Source: an uncultured Bacteroidales bacterium (GTDB lineage: Bacteria; Bacteroidota; Bacteroidia; Bacteroidales; P3). Taken from it: a DNA stretch of 64,000 bases. The notes beneath the pieces were generated by a model. It was not told where the DNA came from, searched no databases, and saw only the letters and a program-made list of their open reading frames with translations. The position numbers were made by a program, and so were the translations under genes. Below are positions 51,136 through 59,202 of this stretch, one piece after another (position 1 is the stretch's first letter; the number at the start of each line of letters is the position of its first letter). The stretch lies in contig OMXC01000003.1 of the NCBI GenBank assembly GCA_900314925.1, positions 1-64,000 on the forward strand, read 5' to 3'.

Positions 51136-51169
51136 AAGGCATCATCCATCGGCGGTGATGCCTTTTTTT
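51136..51169 (+). terminator. Terminator of tRNA-Met
   Basis: AAGGCATCA (51136-51144) pairs with TGATGCCTT (51156-51164) and runs into seven T residues. It stands 46 nt before the meaB start codon. Confidence 0.9.
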
Positions 51170-51214
51170 ATGCCTGCTGCAATAAAGACGATGCGGATGC
51201 GTTATCTGTATACT

Positions 51215-52300
51215 ATGGACGACAAGCATCTTTACAGCAACTTTGAATATGATTCGGCACTGAGTGTGCAGGAAGGCGTCAAGCAGCCGGAACAGGTCAA
51301 CAGCAGCTATGTGGAGCGTATGCGTGCGCGTCGGCGCCAAGGGCCTACGACTGAGGAGCTCATCAGCGGCATACTGCATGGCGACCGCACCCTGCTGAGC
51401 CGCGCCATCACCCTCGTGGAGAGCTCGCTCTACGCCCACCAGCAGCAGGCCCAGGAAGTGATTGAGCGCTGCCTGCCTTACAGCGGCAAGAGTGTGCGCC
51501 TCGGCATCACCGGCGTGCCGGGAGCGGGCAAGAGCACCACCATCGAGGCGCTGGGCAAGATGCTCACCGCCCACGGCCACAAGGTGGCAGTGCTGGCCAT
51601 AGACCCCAGCAGCGAGCGCTCAAAGGGCTCCATCCTCGGCGACAAGACCCGCATGGAGGAGCTCAGCGTCGACCCCAACGCCTTCATACGCCCCAGCCCC
51701 TCGGCCGGAAGCCTGGGCGGTGTGGCGCGCAAGACGCGCGAGATCATAACACTCTGCGAGGCCGCCGGCTTCGACGTGGTGATAGTGGAGACCGTCGGCG
51801 TGGGGCAGAGCGAGGTGGCGGCGCACTCCATGGTGGACTTCTTCCTCCTGCTGCAGCTCGCCAACACCGGCGACGAGCTGCAGGGCATCAAGCGCGGCAT
51901 CATGGAGATGGCTGACATGATATGCATCAACAAATGCGAACTCGACAAGCAACGCTCCGAGCTCGCCGCCGCCCAGTTCCGCAACGCGCTGCACCTCTTC
52001 CCCATGCCCGAAAGCGGCTGGACCGTCAAGGTCACCCTCTGCTCGGCCTACACCCACGAGGGCATCGACGAGCTGTGGAACTCTGTGATGGAATACGTCA
52101 CCTTCACCAAGCAGAACGGATACTTCTACCACAAGCGCCAGCAGCAGAACCTGCGCATCATGACCGAAGCGCTGGAGAACGGCCTGCGCGAGCGCTTCTA
52201 CAACACCCCCGGCATAGAGGAACGCATCGAGGCCCTCAAGAAGGACATCCTCGACAACAAGATAAGCCCATACGCCGCGGCCGACCAGTTGCTGGCATGA
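51215..52300 (+). CDS. meaB: Methylmalonyl-CoA mutase-associated GTPase MeaB
   Basis: 361 residues from ATG 51215 (an in-frame ATG at 51155 lies in the tRNA terminator and is rejected). P-loop GVPGAGKSTTIEALG, followed by LAIDPSSERSKGSILGDKTR, FIRPSPSAGSLGGVARKTRE, VVIVETVGVGQSEVA and the guanine-specificity motif INKCELD (in place of NKAD). MeaB protects and reloads B12-dependent methylmalonyl-CoA mutase. The mutase genes are not in the window. The stop overlaps the hemW ATG (ATGA). Confidence 0.95.
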   Translation: MDDKHLYSNFEYDSALSVQEGVKQPEQVNSSYVERMRARRRQGPTTEELISGILHGDRTLLSRAITLVESSLYAHQQQAQEVIERCLPYSGKSVRLGITGVPGAGKSTTIEALGKMLTAHGHKVAVLAIDPSSERSKGSILGDKTRMEELSVDPNAFIRPSPSAGSLGGVARKTREIITLCEAAGFDVVIVETVGVGQSEVAAHSMVDFFLLLQLANTGDELQGIKRGIMEMADMICINKCELDKQRSELAAAQFRNALHLFPMPESGWTVKVTLCSAYTHEGIDELWNSVMEYVTFTKQNGYFYHKRQQQNLRIMTEALENGLRERFYNTPGIEERIEALKKDILDNKISPYAAADQLLA

Positions 52301-53376
52301 TATACGTACACGTACCGTTCTGTCACCGCAAGTGCACCTACTGCGCCTTCTACTCGAGGCCCGCTGCCGGGCGGCATTCCGTGAGCCTTTATGTGGATGG
52401 CCTGCTTGGCGAGATGGAGCGTCGCCGCGGCGAGCAAGGCCATGAGATACAGACCGTTTACTTCGGCGGCGGCACCCCTTCGCTGCTGCCGCTGCCCGAG
52501 CTGGCCCGCATCGTGGAGGGCTTGCGGCGGTGGTTCGACGTGTCGCACGTGCAGGAAGCCACCATCGAGGCCAACCCCGAGGACCTGACGTCTGACTATC
52601 TGCGCGGTCTTGCCGGCCTGCACTTCTTCAACCGCCTGAGTATCGGTGTGCAAAGCCTCGACGACGGCATGCTGCGGCTCCTCAACCGGCGCCACACGGC
52701 CCGCCAGGCCCTCGACGCCGTCGAGAACGCCGTCGCCGCCGGGTTCCACAACATCTCCGTAGACTTTATCTACGGCCTGCCGGGCCTTCCGGCCCCTGCC
52801 GTTCACCTCCCGTCGTGCGTCACGCATGTGTCGGCCTACGCCCTCACCGTCGAGCCCGGCACCGCGCTCGCCGCGCAGGTGGGGCAGGGGAGGGTGGCGC
52901 TGCCCGGCGACGACGAGGTCGTGCGCCAGTATCATGCTGTCAGGCGGTGGCTTGCTGCCGAAGGCTTCGAGCAGTACGAGGTGAGCAACTATGCCCGCCC
53001 CGGCCATCGCTCGCGCCACAACAGCCGCTACTGGGACCGCACGCCGTACCTCGGCCTCGGCCCCGCGGCGCACAGCTTCGACGGCCGCCGCCGCCAGTGG
53101 AACAGCCCCATGGACGCGGAGAGCGGAACGTGGAGTGTGGAGAACGAGGAACTGCTCACGGAGGCCGACGCCTACAACGAGCTGTTGATGACGGCCTTGC
53201 GCACCACCGACGGCCTCGCCCTCGGCGCCGTGCCCGAAGGGCACAAAGAAAGGCTGCACCGTGCGATGCAGCCCTATGTCGACTGTGGTTGGATTGTCTT
53301 CAGCGCTGGGCGCTATGTGCCTACCGCCGAGGGCCTTCTGCATGCCGACGGCATCGCCGCGGCCCTCTTCGTCTGA
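52297..53376 (+). CDS. hemW: HemW-type radical SAM protein
   Basis: 359 residues. Radical SAM motif CHRKCTYCAFY, then TVYFGGGTPSLLPLPELARI, TIEANPEDLTSDYL, LSIGVQSLDDGMLRLLNRRH and DFIYGLPG. It belongs to the HemW/heme chaperone family (once called oxygen-independent coproporphyrinogen oxidase). The stretch between YGLPG and HVSAYALTVEPGT is about seven residues shorter than usual. Residues reading ESGTWSVEN come from a 7-nt repeat array at 53119-53148 related to one in the glucan synthase gene. Coupled to meaB. Confidence 0.93.
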   Translation: MIYVHVPFCHRKCTYCAFYSRPAAGRHSVSLYVDGLLGEMERRRGEQGHEIQTVYFGGGTPSLLPLPELARIVEGLRRWFDVSHVQEATIEANPEDLTSDYLRGLAGLHFFNRLSIGVQSLDDGMLRLLNRRHTARQALDAVENAVAAGFHNISVDFIYGLPGLPAPAVHLPSCVTHVSAYALTVEPGTALAAQVGQGRVALPGDDEVVRQYHAVRRWLAAEGFEQYEVSNYARPGHRSRHNSRYWDRTPYLGLGPAAHSFDGRRRQWNSPMDAESGTWSVENEELLTEADAYNELLMTALRTTDGLALGAVPEGHKERLHRAMQPYVDCGWIVFSAGRYVPTAEGLLHADGIAAALFV

Positions 53377-53381
53377 TAGTT

Positions 53382-53813
53382 TTACTCGTCGCCCGACATC
53401 TCGTCGTCGGGGGCGAACTCAAGCTGCTGCGGCGGGTCGGGGGAGATGTTGTCCTTGGTTACATAGCCTTTGTAGAACTCCTTGATTTTCTGCAGGAAGG
53501 CGTAGGCTTCGAGGCGTGTGCGGAAGTCGCCAACTTTGACCTTGAAGTTGGGCTCGTCGAAGACGATGTAGACCTGCACCTCGGGGAAGTCGGCGCTGAA
53601 GCGGTCGCGCAGGTCGAAGGCGTTGGCCTTGGAGCTGGTGCCCGAGAAGGAGGCTATCTGCACGCGGTAGCCGGGGATGGTCTTCGATTTGTTGTTGAGT
53701 TCCACATGTTTGGCGACCATCTGCTCCACCGCCACGTCGCCCACCACGCGCACCTGCGCCTGCACGAGACCGCACACGGCAAGCAGTGCCAGAACTGTGA
53801 GTGTCTTCTTCAT
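53382..53813 (-). CDS. Secreted SPOR-domain protein
   Basis: 143 residues from the ATG at 53813, which overlaps the stop of the universal stress gene by one base; a TTG one codon earlier is less likely. Signal peptide ends VCGLVQAQ. The SPOR domain runs from about 48 (PGYRVQIASFSGTSSKANAF) to 118 (VGDFRTRLEAYAFLQKIKEF), with the usual repeat halves. It binds septal peptidoglycan in known members. An acidic tail follows. Convergent with hemW. Confidence 0.9.
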   Translation of the reverse strand: MKKTLTVLALLAVCGLVQAQVRVVGDVAVEQMVAKHVELNNKSKTIPGYRVQIASFSGTSSKANAFDLRDRFSADFPEVQVYIVFDEPNFKVKVGDFRTRLEAYAFLQKIKEFYKGYVTKDNISPDPPQQLEFAPDDEMSGDE

Positions 53814-54634
53814 CAATAGTTTGCGTTTGTCGTCTGCACGTCTTTGGGGCGCACGGTGAGCACGGGTATTCTCGACTGGTTGATCATCTGCTGCGCGTAG
53901 GTGCCGAGGATGAGGCTGGAGAGGTTCTTCTCCTGCTCGGTCATGATGGCTATCATGTCGGCCTGCACGGCATTGGCGTAGTCGAGGGTGTCGGCGGTGA
54001 CGTTCTTGCTCACGGTGACGTACTTTGTCACGTGCTCTATCTCGTTCTTGTCCAGGTATTTCTCCACCATCTTAACGTAGTTGTTCACAATGGCGCGCAC
54101 GTCGGCCGCCGAGGCCGTGTAGAGGCCCAGCAGGTGGATGGTGGAGCCGAAGGTCTTGGCGAAGGTGGCCGCCATGTTCACCTTCTGGCGGGTGTCGTCG
54201 CTGTTGTCGAGGGGCACCACGATGGTGTCGAGTTTCTTGCTGAAGTTGAAGTCTTCGCGGACGATGAGCACGGGGACCGGCGACTCCTCGATGGTCTTGT
54301 AGCTGTTGCGGCCCAGCATGTTGGTCTTCATGCCGCTCATGCCGTGGGTGCCCACGATGAGCAGTGCGGCATTGTCTTCGGCGGCCTGCTTGGTGAGCTC
54401 GTCGGCGGGGTTGCCCTGGCGCAGCACATACTCCAGTTTGATGCCCTGCAGCAGCGGGCCCACGGCGGCGTTGCGGCGCTCTATCTCCTCGCGGATGGGG
54501 CCCTCGGCCTCGTTCTTCTCTTTGACGTAGACGAGCCTGATGTCGCTCTTCCAGCGGTTTGCGATGTCTATGGCCAGGTCGACGGCATAGGCCGAGCCCG
54601 ACGAAAAATCAAATCCAACGACAACTCTGTTCAT
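53813..54634 (-). CDS. Tandem universal stress protein (UspA family)
   Basis: 273 residues made of two Usp domains. The first begins MNRVVVGFDFSSGSAYAVDL and has LIVGTHGMSG; the second begins DTIVVPLDNSDDTRQKVNMA and ends SSLILGTYAQQMINQSRIPV. The G-2X-G-9X-G ATP motif is not clearly kept in either half. Tandem forms are common in Bacteroidetes and respond to stress, but the target is unknown. First gene of a two-gene unit with a clear promoter. Confidence 0.92.
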   Translation of the reverse strand: MNRVVVGFDFSSGSAYAVDLAIDIANRWKSDIRLVYVKEKNEAEGPIREEIERRNAAVGPLLQGIKLEYVLRQGNPADELTKQAAEDNAALLIVGTHGMSGMKTNMLGRNSYKTIEESPVPVLIVREDFNFSKKLDTIVVPLDNSDDTRQKVNMAATFAKTFGSTIHLLGLYTASAADVRAIVNNYVKMVEKYLDKNEIEHVTKYVTVSKNVTADTLDYANAVQADMIAIMTEQEKNLSSLILGTYAQQMINQSRIPVLTVRPKDVQTTNANY

Positions 54635-54660
54635 GTTATTTTAGTTTATGATTCCGAGTG

Positions 54661-54691
54661 CAAAAATACGAAACTTTTCCGACATGGCAAA
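54661..54691 (-). promoter_or_regulatory. Promoter of the universal stress protein gene
   Basis: Minus-strand TTTG (54691-54688) and TATTTTTG (54668-54661), 19-nt spacer, 27 nt before the start codon. Confidence 0.82.
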
Positions 54692-54789
54692 AAAAATCTT
54701 TCGCCGTAGCACTTTTTTCCCCTCGCCCCGCAAGGGTAACCGCGTAGGCTTCGGACTTTTACGCGGTAGAAAACCGCCCCGCTCCGCCA

Positions 54790-55025
54790 CCCCTTTGCTT
54801 CGCCCCCGGTACGGGGTTGGTACGGCCGTTCTTCAGTAGTTCTTCAGTAGTTCTTCAGTGCCGCACTGAAGAACTACTGAAGAACTACTGAAGAAATGCC
54901 GTAGGGGCTCCGTAGAGGGGCCGTAGGGGATGGGGGCCGGAGGGGCGGCGGCCGGGCGCCGGAGGGATGGCGGCGGAGAGGGGGAGGGGCGGTGGAGGCG
55001 GCGCCGGAAGGGGGGAGGCGGAGCT
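54790..55025. repeat. Family A palindromic element, copy 4, with a G-rich extension
   Basis: The core at 54829-54895 is a perfect 33-bp inverted repeat, identical in arm sequence to copies 1 and 2. Flanks are GGTACGGCCG and ATGCCGTAGGGGCTCCGTAG. A further 100 bases of purine-rich GGCGG/GGAGG sequence follow to about 55020. This accounts for most of the 567-bp gap between the stress gene and rnfB. Confidence 0.9.
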
Positions 55026-55050
55026 TTCCACAGGGTGTGGAAAAAAAAAT

Positions 55051-55081
55051 TTTGCTGTTTTATAATATTTACATATCTTTG
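55051..55081 (+). promoter_or_regulatory. Promoter of the rnf operon
   Basis: TTTG 55051-55054 and TATCTTTG 55074-55081 with a 19-nt spacer. The leader to the rnfB ATG is about 115 nt. Confidence 0.85.
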
Positions 55082-55201
55082 CAAAGTTTAACGAAGACGT
55101 GCGTCGCAGTGTGTGTGGTGGTGCAAGTGTGTGTGGCACAGTGTGATGGCTGTCTGTGGGAGACGGTATAGAGTTGATAATCCTAAAACAAAAACAACAA
55201 T

Positions 55202-56119
55202 ATGACACAACAAATCCTGATTGCGGTGATGGTGCTCGGTGCGCTGGGCATCATTTTTGCCGTAGTGCTCTACATTGTGGCCCAGAAGTTCAAGGTGGTC
55301 GAGGACCCGTTGATCGACGAGGTTGCCGAGGTGCTGCCCGGCGCCAACTGCGGCGGATGCGGCAAAGCCGGCTGCCGTGCTTTTGCCGAGGCCTGCGTGG
55401 CCCAGCACAGCCTTGACGGGCTGCGTTGCGCCCCCGGCGGCGACGCCGTGGCGGCCAAGGTCGCCGAGCTGCTGGGATGCTCCGTCGAGCAGGGCGAGCC
55501 GATGGTGGCCGTGGTGCGCTGCAACCCCGCCAACTGCGGCGAGAAGCGCCGCTCGAACTATGACGGCCTCCGCTCCTGCGCTTTCGAGAACACCGTTTAC
55601 ACCGGCGAGGGCGGCTGCCCGTTCGGCTGCCTGGGCTGCGGCGACTGCGTGGCGGCCTGCCAGTTTGACGCCATCCACATGGGTCCCGACGGGGTGCCGG
55701 TGGTCGACGCCGACAAGTGCACGGCCTGCGGCGCCTGCGCCAAGGCCTGCCCGCGCCGCATCATCGAGCTGCGCAACAAGGGCAAGAAGGACCGCCGCGT
55801 GTACGTCGGCTGCGTCAACAAGGAGAAGGGCGCCGTGGCCATGAAGAGCTGCGCCAACGCCTGCATCGGCTGCGGCAAGTGCGCCAAGGTGTGCCCCATG
55901 GAGGCCATCACCGTCGCCGACAACCTGTCGTACATAGACTACACCAAGTGCATAGCCTGCCGCAAGTGCGTCACCGAGTGCCCCACCAAGGCCATCAAGG
56001 ATGTGGGCTTCCCGACGCCCGCCGTCAAGCCGGCTCCCAAGCCCGCCGAGGCTCCCGCAGCCCCCGCGGCCGAGAAGGTGGAGGTGCCCGTGGCCGAGAA
56101 GGCGGAGGTTAAACAATAG
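55202..56119 (+). CDS. rnfB: Rnf complex subunit RnfB
   Basis: 305 residues. One N-terminal membrane helix, the 4Fe-4S/Fe-S domain NCGGCGKAGCRAFAEAC, and several ferredoxin-type clusters: CPFGCLGCGDCVAACQFDAI, CTACGACAKACPRRII, CIGCGKCAKVCPMEAI and CIACRKCVTECPTKAI. RnfB takes electrons from ferredoxin for the Na+/H+-pumping ferredoxin:NAD+ oxidoreductase. The C-terminal Pro/Ala/Glu tail is low complexity. First gene of rnfBCDGE. Confidence 0.96.
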   Translation: MTQQILIAVMVLGALGIIFAVVLYIVAQKFKVVEDPLIDEVAEVLPGANCGGCGKAGCRAFAEACVAQHSLDGLRCAPGGDAVAAKVAELLGCSVEQGEPMVAVVRCNPANCGEKRRSNYDGLRSCAFENTVYTGEGGCPFGCLGCGDCVAACQFDAIHMGPDGVPVVDADKCTACGACAKACPRRIIELRNKGKKDRRVYVGCVNKEKGAVAMKSCANACIGCGKCAKVCPMEAITVADNLSYIDYTKCIACRKCVTECPTKAIKDVGFPTPAVKPAPKPAEAPAAPAAEKVEVPVAEKAEVKQ

Positions 56120-56125
56120 GTGAGG

Positions 56126-56212
56126 GCTGTTGGCTGTAAGCTGTAAGTTTTAAGTGGGCTGCCGCCGACGGCGCAAGCCACTTAAAGTTTGAAACTTAAA
56201 ACTTAAAACTGT
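56126..56212. repeat. Family C hairpin of 7-nt repeats between rnfB and rnfC
   Basis: Units GCTGTTG, GCTGTAA, GCTGTAA, GTTTTAA lead to GTGGGCT; then GCCGCCGACGGC, and AGCCACTTAAA with units GTTTGAA, ACTTAAA, ACTTAAA. Right and left units are complementary. It matches the 23S-5S spacer element at 104-176 with a different loop. Confidence 0.82.
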
Positions 56213-57541
56213 ATGAAGACTTTTAGAATGGGTGGTGTACACCCCGAAGAGAATAAGATATCCAACGACGCCGCCATCGAGGTGGTGCCCGTTGGCAAGC
56301 AGATGGTGGTGCTTATGAACCAGCACCTCGGCGCGCCGGCCACGCCGGTGGTGCAGAAAGGCGACAAGGTGAAGGTGGGGCAGCTGATAGGCGAGGCCCA
56401 GGCCTTCATGTGCGCCAACGTCCATTCGCCCGTGAGCGGCACGGTGCTGAAGGTGGAGCCCTGCAAGGACGCCTTCGGCATCAGCAAGCCCGCCGTGTAT
56501 ATCAACGTCGAGGGCGACGAGTGGATGGAGACCATTGACCGCACACCCGACATCAAGCGCGAGTGCACGCTGGAGCCCAAGGAGATCGTTGCCAAGCTCA
56601 AGGAGATGGGCATCGTGGGCCTCGGCGGCGCCACCTTCCCCGCGCACATCAAGTACAGCATCCCCGATGGCAAGAAGGCCGAATACCTGATTGTCAACGC
56701 CGCCGAGTGCGAGCCCTACCTGACCAGCGACTACCGCGTCATGATGGAGCACGCCGAGGAGGTCTGCATCGGCGTGAGCATACTGCGCAAGGCTCTTGGC
56801 GTGCCCAACGCCTACATAGGCATCGAGAGCAACAAGCCCCTCGCCATCAAAAAGATGCAGGAGATGGCCAAGCAGTTTGAGGGCATCGTCATAGAGCCGC
56901 TGAAGGTGAAGTATCCGCAGGGCGCCGAGAAGCAGCTCATCAACGCCGTCACCGGCCGCCGCGTGCCCAGCGGCAAGCTGCCCATCGACGTGGGCTGCGT
57001 GGTGAGCAACCTGGGCACCTGCTTCGCCGTCTACGAGGCCGTGCAGAAGAACAAGCCTTTGATAGAGAACATACTCACCGTCACGGGCAAGAAGCTCAAG
57101 AGCCAGCACAACTGCATAGTGCGCATCGGCACCACCTACAACGAGATTATCAGCCACACCATAGGCCAGCTGCCCGAGACCACGGGCAAGGTCATCAGCG
57201 GCGGCACCATGATGGGCAAGGCCGTGGTGAACCTCGACGCGCCGACGGTGAAGGGCAACGCCAGCGTGCTGGTGATGGACGAGGGCGAGGCACGCCGCCA
57301 GCCGGAGACCAACTGCATACGCTGCGGCAAGTGCGCCAGCGCCTGCCCCATGGGTCTGGAGCCCTATCTCTTCTCGCTGCTGGTGAAGAACGGCCGCACC
57401 GAGGAGGCCCGGGAGCACAACATCCTGGACTGCATAGAGTGCGGGTGCTGCTTCTTCAGCTGCCCGGCCAACAAGCCGCTGACCGACGAGATACGCCTCG
57501 GCAAGAACCGCGTGCGCGCCATGATGGCGGCCAAGAAGTAG
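56213..57541 (+). CDS. rnfC: Rnf complex subunit RnfC
   Basis: 442 residues. Starts MKTFRMGGVHPEENKISNDA, with the NADH/flavin-binding region (KEMGIVGLGGATFPAHIKYS, VNAAECEPYLTSDYRVM, SNLGTCFAVYEAVQKNKPL) and two 4Fe-4S motifs (CIRCGKCASACPMGLEPYLF; CIECGCCFFSCPANKPL). The soluble subunit that reacts with NAD+. The start codon lies immediately after the family C hairpin, with no Shine-Dalgarno-like sequence seen. Confidence 0.96.
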   Translation: MKTFRMGGVHPEENKISNDAAIEVVPVGKQMVVLMNQHLGAPATPVVQKGDKVKVGQLIGEAQAFMCANVHSPVSGTVLKVEPCKDAFGISKPAVYINVEGDEWMETIDRTPDIKRECTLEPKEIVAKLKEMGIVGLGGATFPAHIKYSIPDGKKAEYLIVNAAECEPYLTSDYRVMMEHAEEVCIGVSILRKALGVPNAYIGIESNKPLAIKKMQEMAKQFEGIVIEPLKVKYPQGAEKQLINAVTGRRVPSGKLPIDVGCVVSNLGTCFAVYEAVQKNKPLIENILTVTGKKLKSQHNCIVRIGTTYNEIISHTIGQLPETTGKVISGGTMMGKAVVNLDAPTVKGNASVLVMDEGEARRQPETNCIRCGKCASACPMGLEPYLFSLLVKNGRTEEAREHNILDCIECGCCFFSCPANKPLTDEIRLGKNRVRAMMAAKK

Positions 57542-57572
57542 TTATGAGTTATGAATTATGAGTTGTGAGTTG
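57541..57572. repeat. 7-nt repeat array between rnfC and rnfD
   Basis: Units TTATGAG, TTATGAA, TTATGAG and TTGTGAG follow the rnfC stop. Confidence 0.75.
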
Positions 57573-57622
57573 GCGCAAGACCACTCAAAAACCAGAAATA
57601 ACAAACCAGAAATAATAATTAT

Positions 57623-58582
57623 ATGAATTTACTGAATATATCGGGCTCGCCCCACGTGCACAGCGACGAGTCGACGAAAAAGATCATGTGGCGCGTCAAC
57701 ATGGCCCTGGTGCCTGCGTTGCTCTGCGCCATAGCCTACTTCGGCCTGCCGGCCCTGCTGGTGAGCCTGGTGTCGGTGGCAGCCTGCGTGCTGTTCCAGT
57801 GGCTGATAGAGAAGTTCATCCTCAAGGTGCCCAGCACCGTAGGCGACGGCTCGGCCGTCGTCACGGGTCTGCTGCTGGCCTTCAACGTGCCCGCCACGGC
57901 GCAGATGCTGTGGATCGTGGTGATCGGCGCCCTTGTGGCCATAGGCATCGGCAAGATGAGCTTCGGCGGCCTCGGCAAGAACCCCTTCAACCCCGCCCTG
58001 GTGGGCCGTGTGTTCCTGCTCATCTCCTTCCCCGTGCAGATGACCACGTGGCCTGTGGCCGGCGGCCTGTTCCCCATGTCCTTCGACGTGCCTACGGGCG
58101 CCACGCCCCTGGGAGCCTTCAAGGAGGGCGCTCTCGGCGAGGGTGTCACCTTCATGGACGCCTTCCTGGGCCACATAGGCGGCTCGATGGGCGAGGTGAG
58201 CGCCATAGCCATTCTGCTCGGCGCCTGCTACCTGCTCTGGAAGAAGGTCATCACCTGGCACATACCCGTGGCCTTCATAGGCACGGCCTTCGTCTTCAGC
58301 GGCATCCTGTGGCTCATCGACCCCGAGAGCTTCATGGACCCCCTGATGACCATCCTCACAGGCGGCATCATGCTCGGCGCCTGCTTCATGGCCACCGACA
58401 TGGTCACCAGCCCCATGGCCAAGAGCGGCCAGCTCATCTTTGGCATGGGCTGCGGCCTGCTGACCATCATCATCCGCAACTGGGGCTCCTACCCCGAGGG
58501 CGTCAGCTTCGCCATCCTCATCATGAACAGCGTCACCCCGCTGCTCAACCGCTGGTGCAAGCCCAAACGCTTCGCTTGCTGA
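57623..58582 (+). CDS. rnfD: Rnf complex subunit RnfD
   Basis: 319 residues, about eight membrane helices. Features of RnfD/NqrB: STVGDGSAVVTGLLLAFNVP, GLGKNPFNPALVGRVFLL and the flavin-attachment segment VPTGATPLGAF, where FMN is normally bound through a threonine. It forms part of the membrane arm of the ferredoxin:NAD+ pump. Confidence 0.95.
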   Translation: MNLLNISGSPHVHSDESTKKIMWRVNMALVPALLCAIAYFGLPALLVSLVSVAACVLFQWLIEKFILKVPSTVGDGSAVVTGLLLAFNVPATAQMLWIVVIGALVAIGIGKMSFGGLGKNPFNPALVGRVFLLISFPVQMTTWPVAGGLFPMSFDVPTGATPLGAFKEGALGEGVTFMDAFLGHIGGSMGEVSAIAILLGACYLLWKKVITWHIPVAFIGTAFVFSGILWLIDPESFMDPLMTILTGGIMLGACFMATDMVTSPMAKSGQLIFGMGCGLLTIIIRNWGSYPEGVSFAILIMNSVTPLLNRWCKPKRFAC

Positions 58583-58588
58583 CGCATT

Positions 58589-58626
58589 AATGTATCAACA
58601 TATCAACATATCAACGTATCAACATT
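58589..58626. repeat. 8-nt repeat array (TATCAACN) between rnfD and rnfG
   Basis: TATCAACA, TATCAACA, TATCAACG, TATCAAC run directly up to the rnfG start codon. The same unit occurs at the kinase-kdsB junction. Confidence 0.82.
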
Positions 58627-59190
58627 ATGGCAAAGAAAGCACAATCGACATTACCCAATATGCTGCTCTCGCTGACGGCGATAGCCCTCGTGGCCGCCGC
58701 GGCGCTGGCAGCCCTCAACGGAGTGACCAAAGACCCCATAGCCAAAGCCCAGCAGGCCAAGGTGGAGAACGCCATCGGCGCTGTGCTGCCGGCGTTTGCC
58801 TCGCTTGAGGAGCGCACCGTCGACGGCCATGTGTGCCACGTAGGCCTCGACGCCGACGGCAACATGGTGGGCGCCGCCATCGAGGCCGGCAACGACAAGG
58901 GCTTCGGCGGCCACCTGCAGCTCATGGTGGGCTTCGACAGCGAAGGGGCCGTCAGCGGCTACCAGATACTGGAGACCCACGAGACCCCGGGCCTCGGCGC
59001 CAAGGCCGACCAGTGGTTCCAGAAGGACGGCAAGGGGTGCGTAGTGGGCACCAAACCCGTCGACGCGCCGCTGACCGTCAAGAAGGACGGCGGCAGCGTG
59101 GACGCCATCAGCGGCTCCACCATCACCTCGCGCGCATTCCTCGCCATCGTCAACGAGGCTGCCGACGTATTCGCTCACATTAACCAGTAA
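58627..59190 (+). CDS. rnfG: Rnf complex subunit RnfG
   Basis: 187 residues with an N-terminal membrane anchor (MLLSLTAIALVAAAALAAL) and a periplasmic FMN-binding domain. The flavin attachment motif is VDAISGSTITSRAF, with a threonine for covalent FMN. YQILETHETPGLGAKADQWF is the second typical segment. It is shorter than proteobacterial RnfG, as in Bacteroidales. The ribosome has little room: the 8-nt repeat array runs to the ATG. Confidence 0.95.
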   Translation: MAKKAQSTLPNMLLSLTAIALVAAAALAALNGVTKDPIAKAQQAKVENAIGAVLPAFASLEERTVDGHVCHVGLDADGNMVGAAIEAGNDKGFGGHLQLMVGFDSEGAVSGYQILETHETPGLGAKADQWFQKDGKGCVVGTKPVDAPLTVKKDGGSVDAISGSTITSRAFLAIVNEAADVFAHINQ

Positions 59191-59202
59191 AAAGCAGGAT
59201 TT

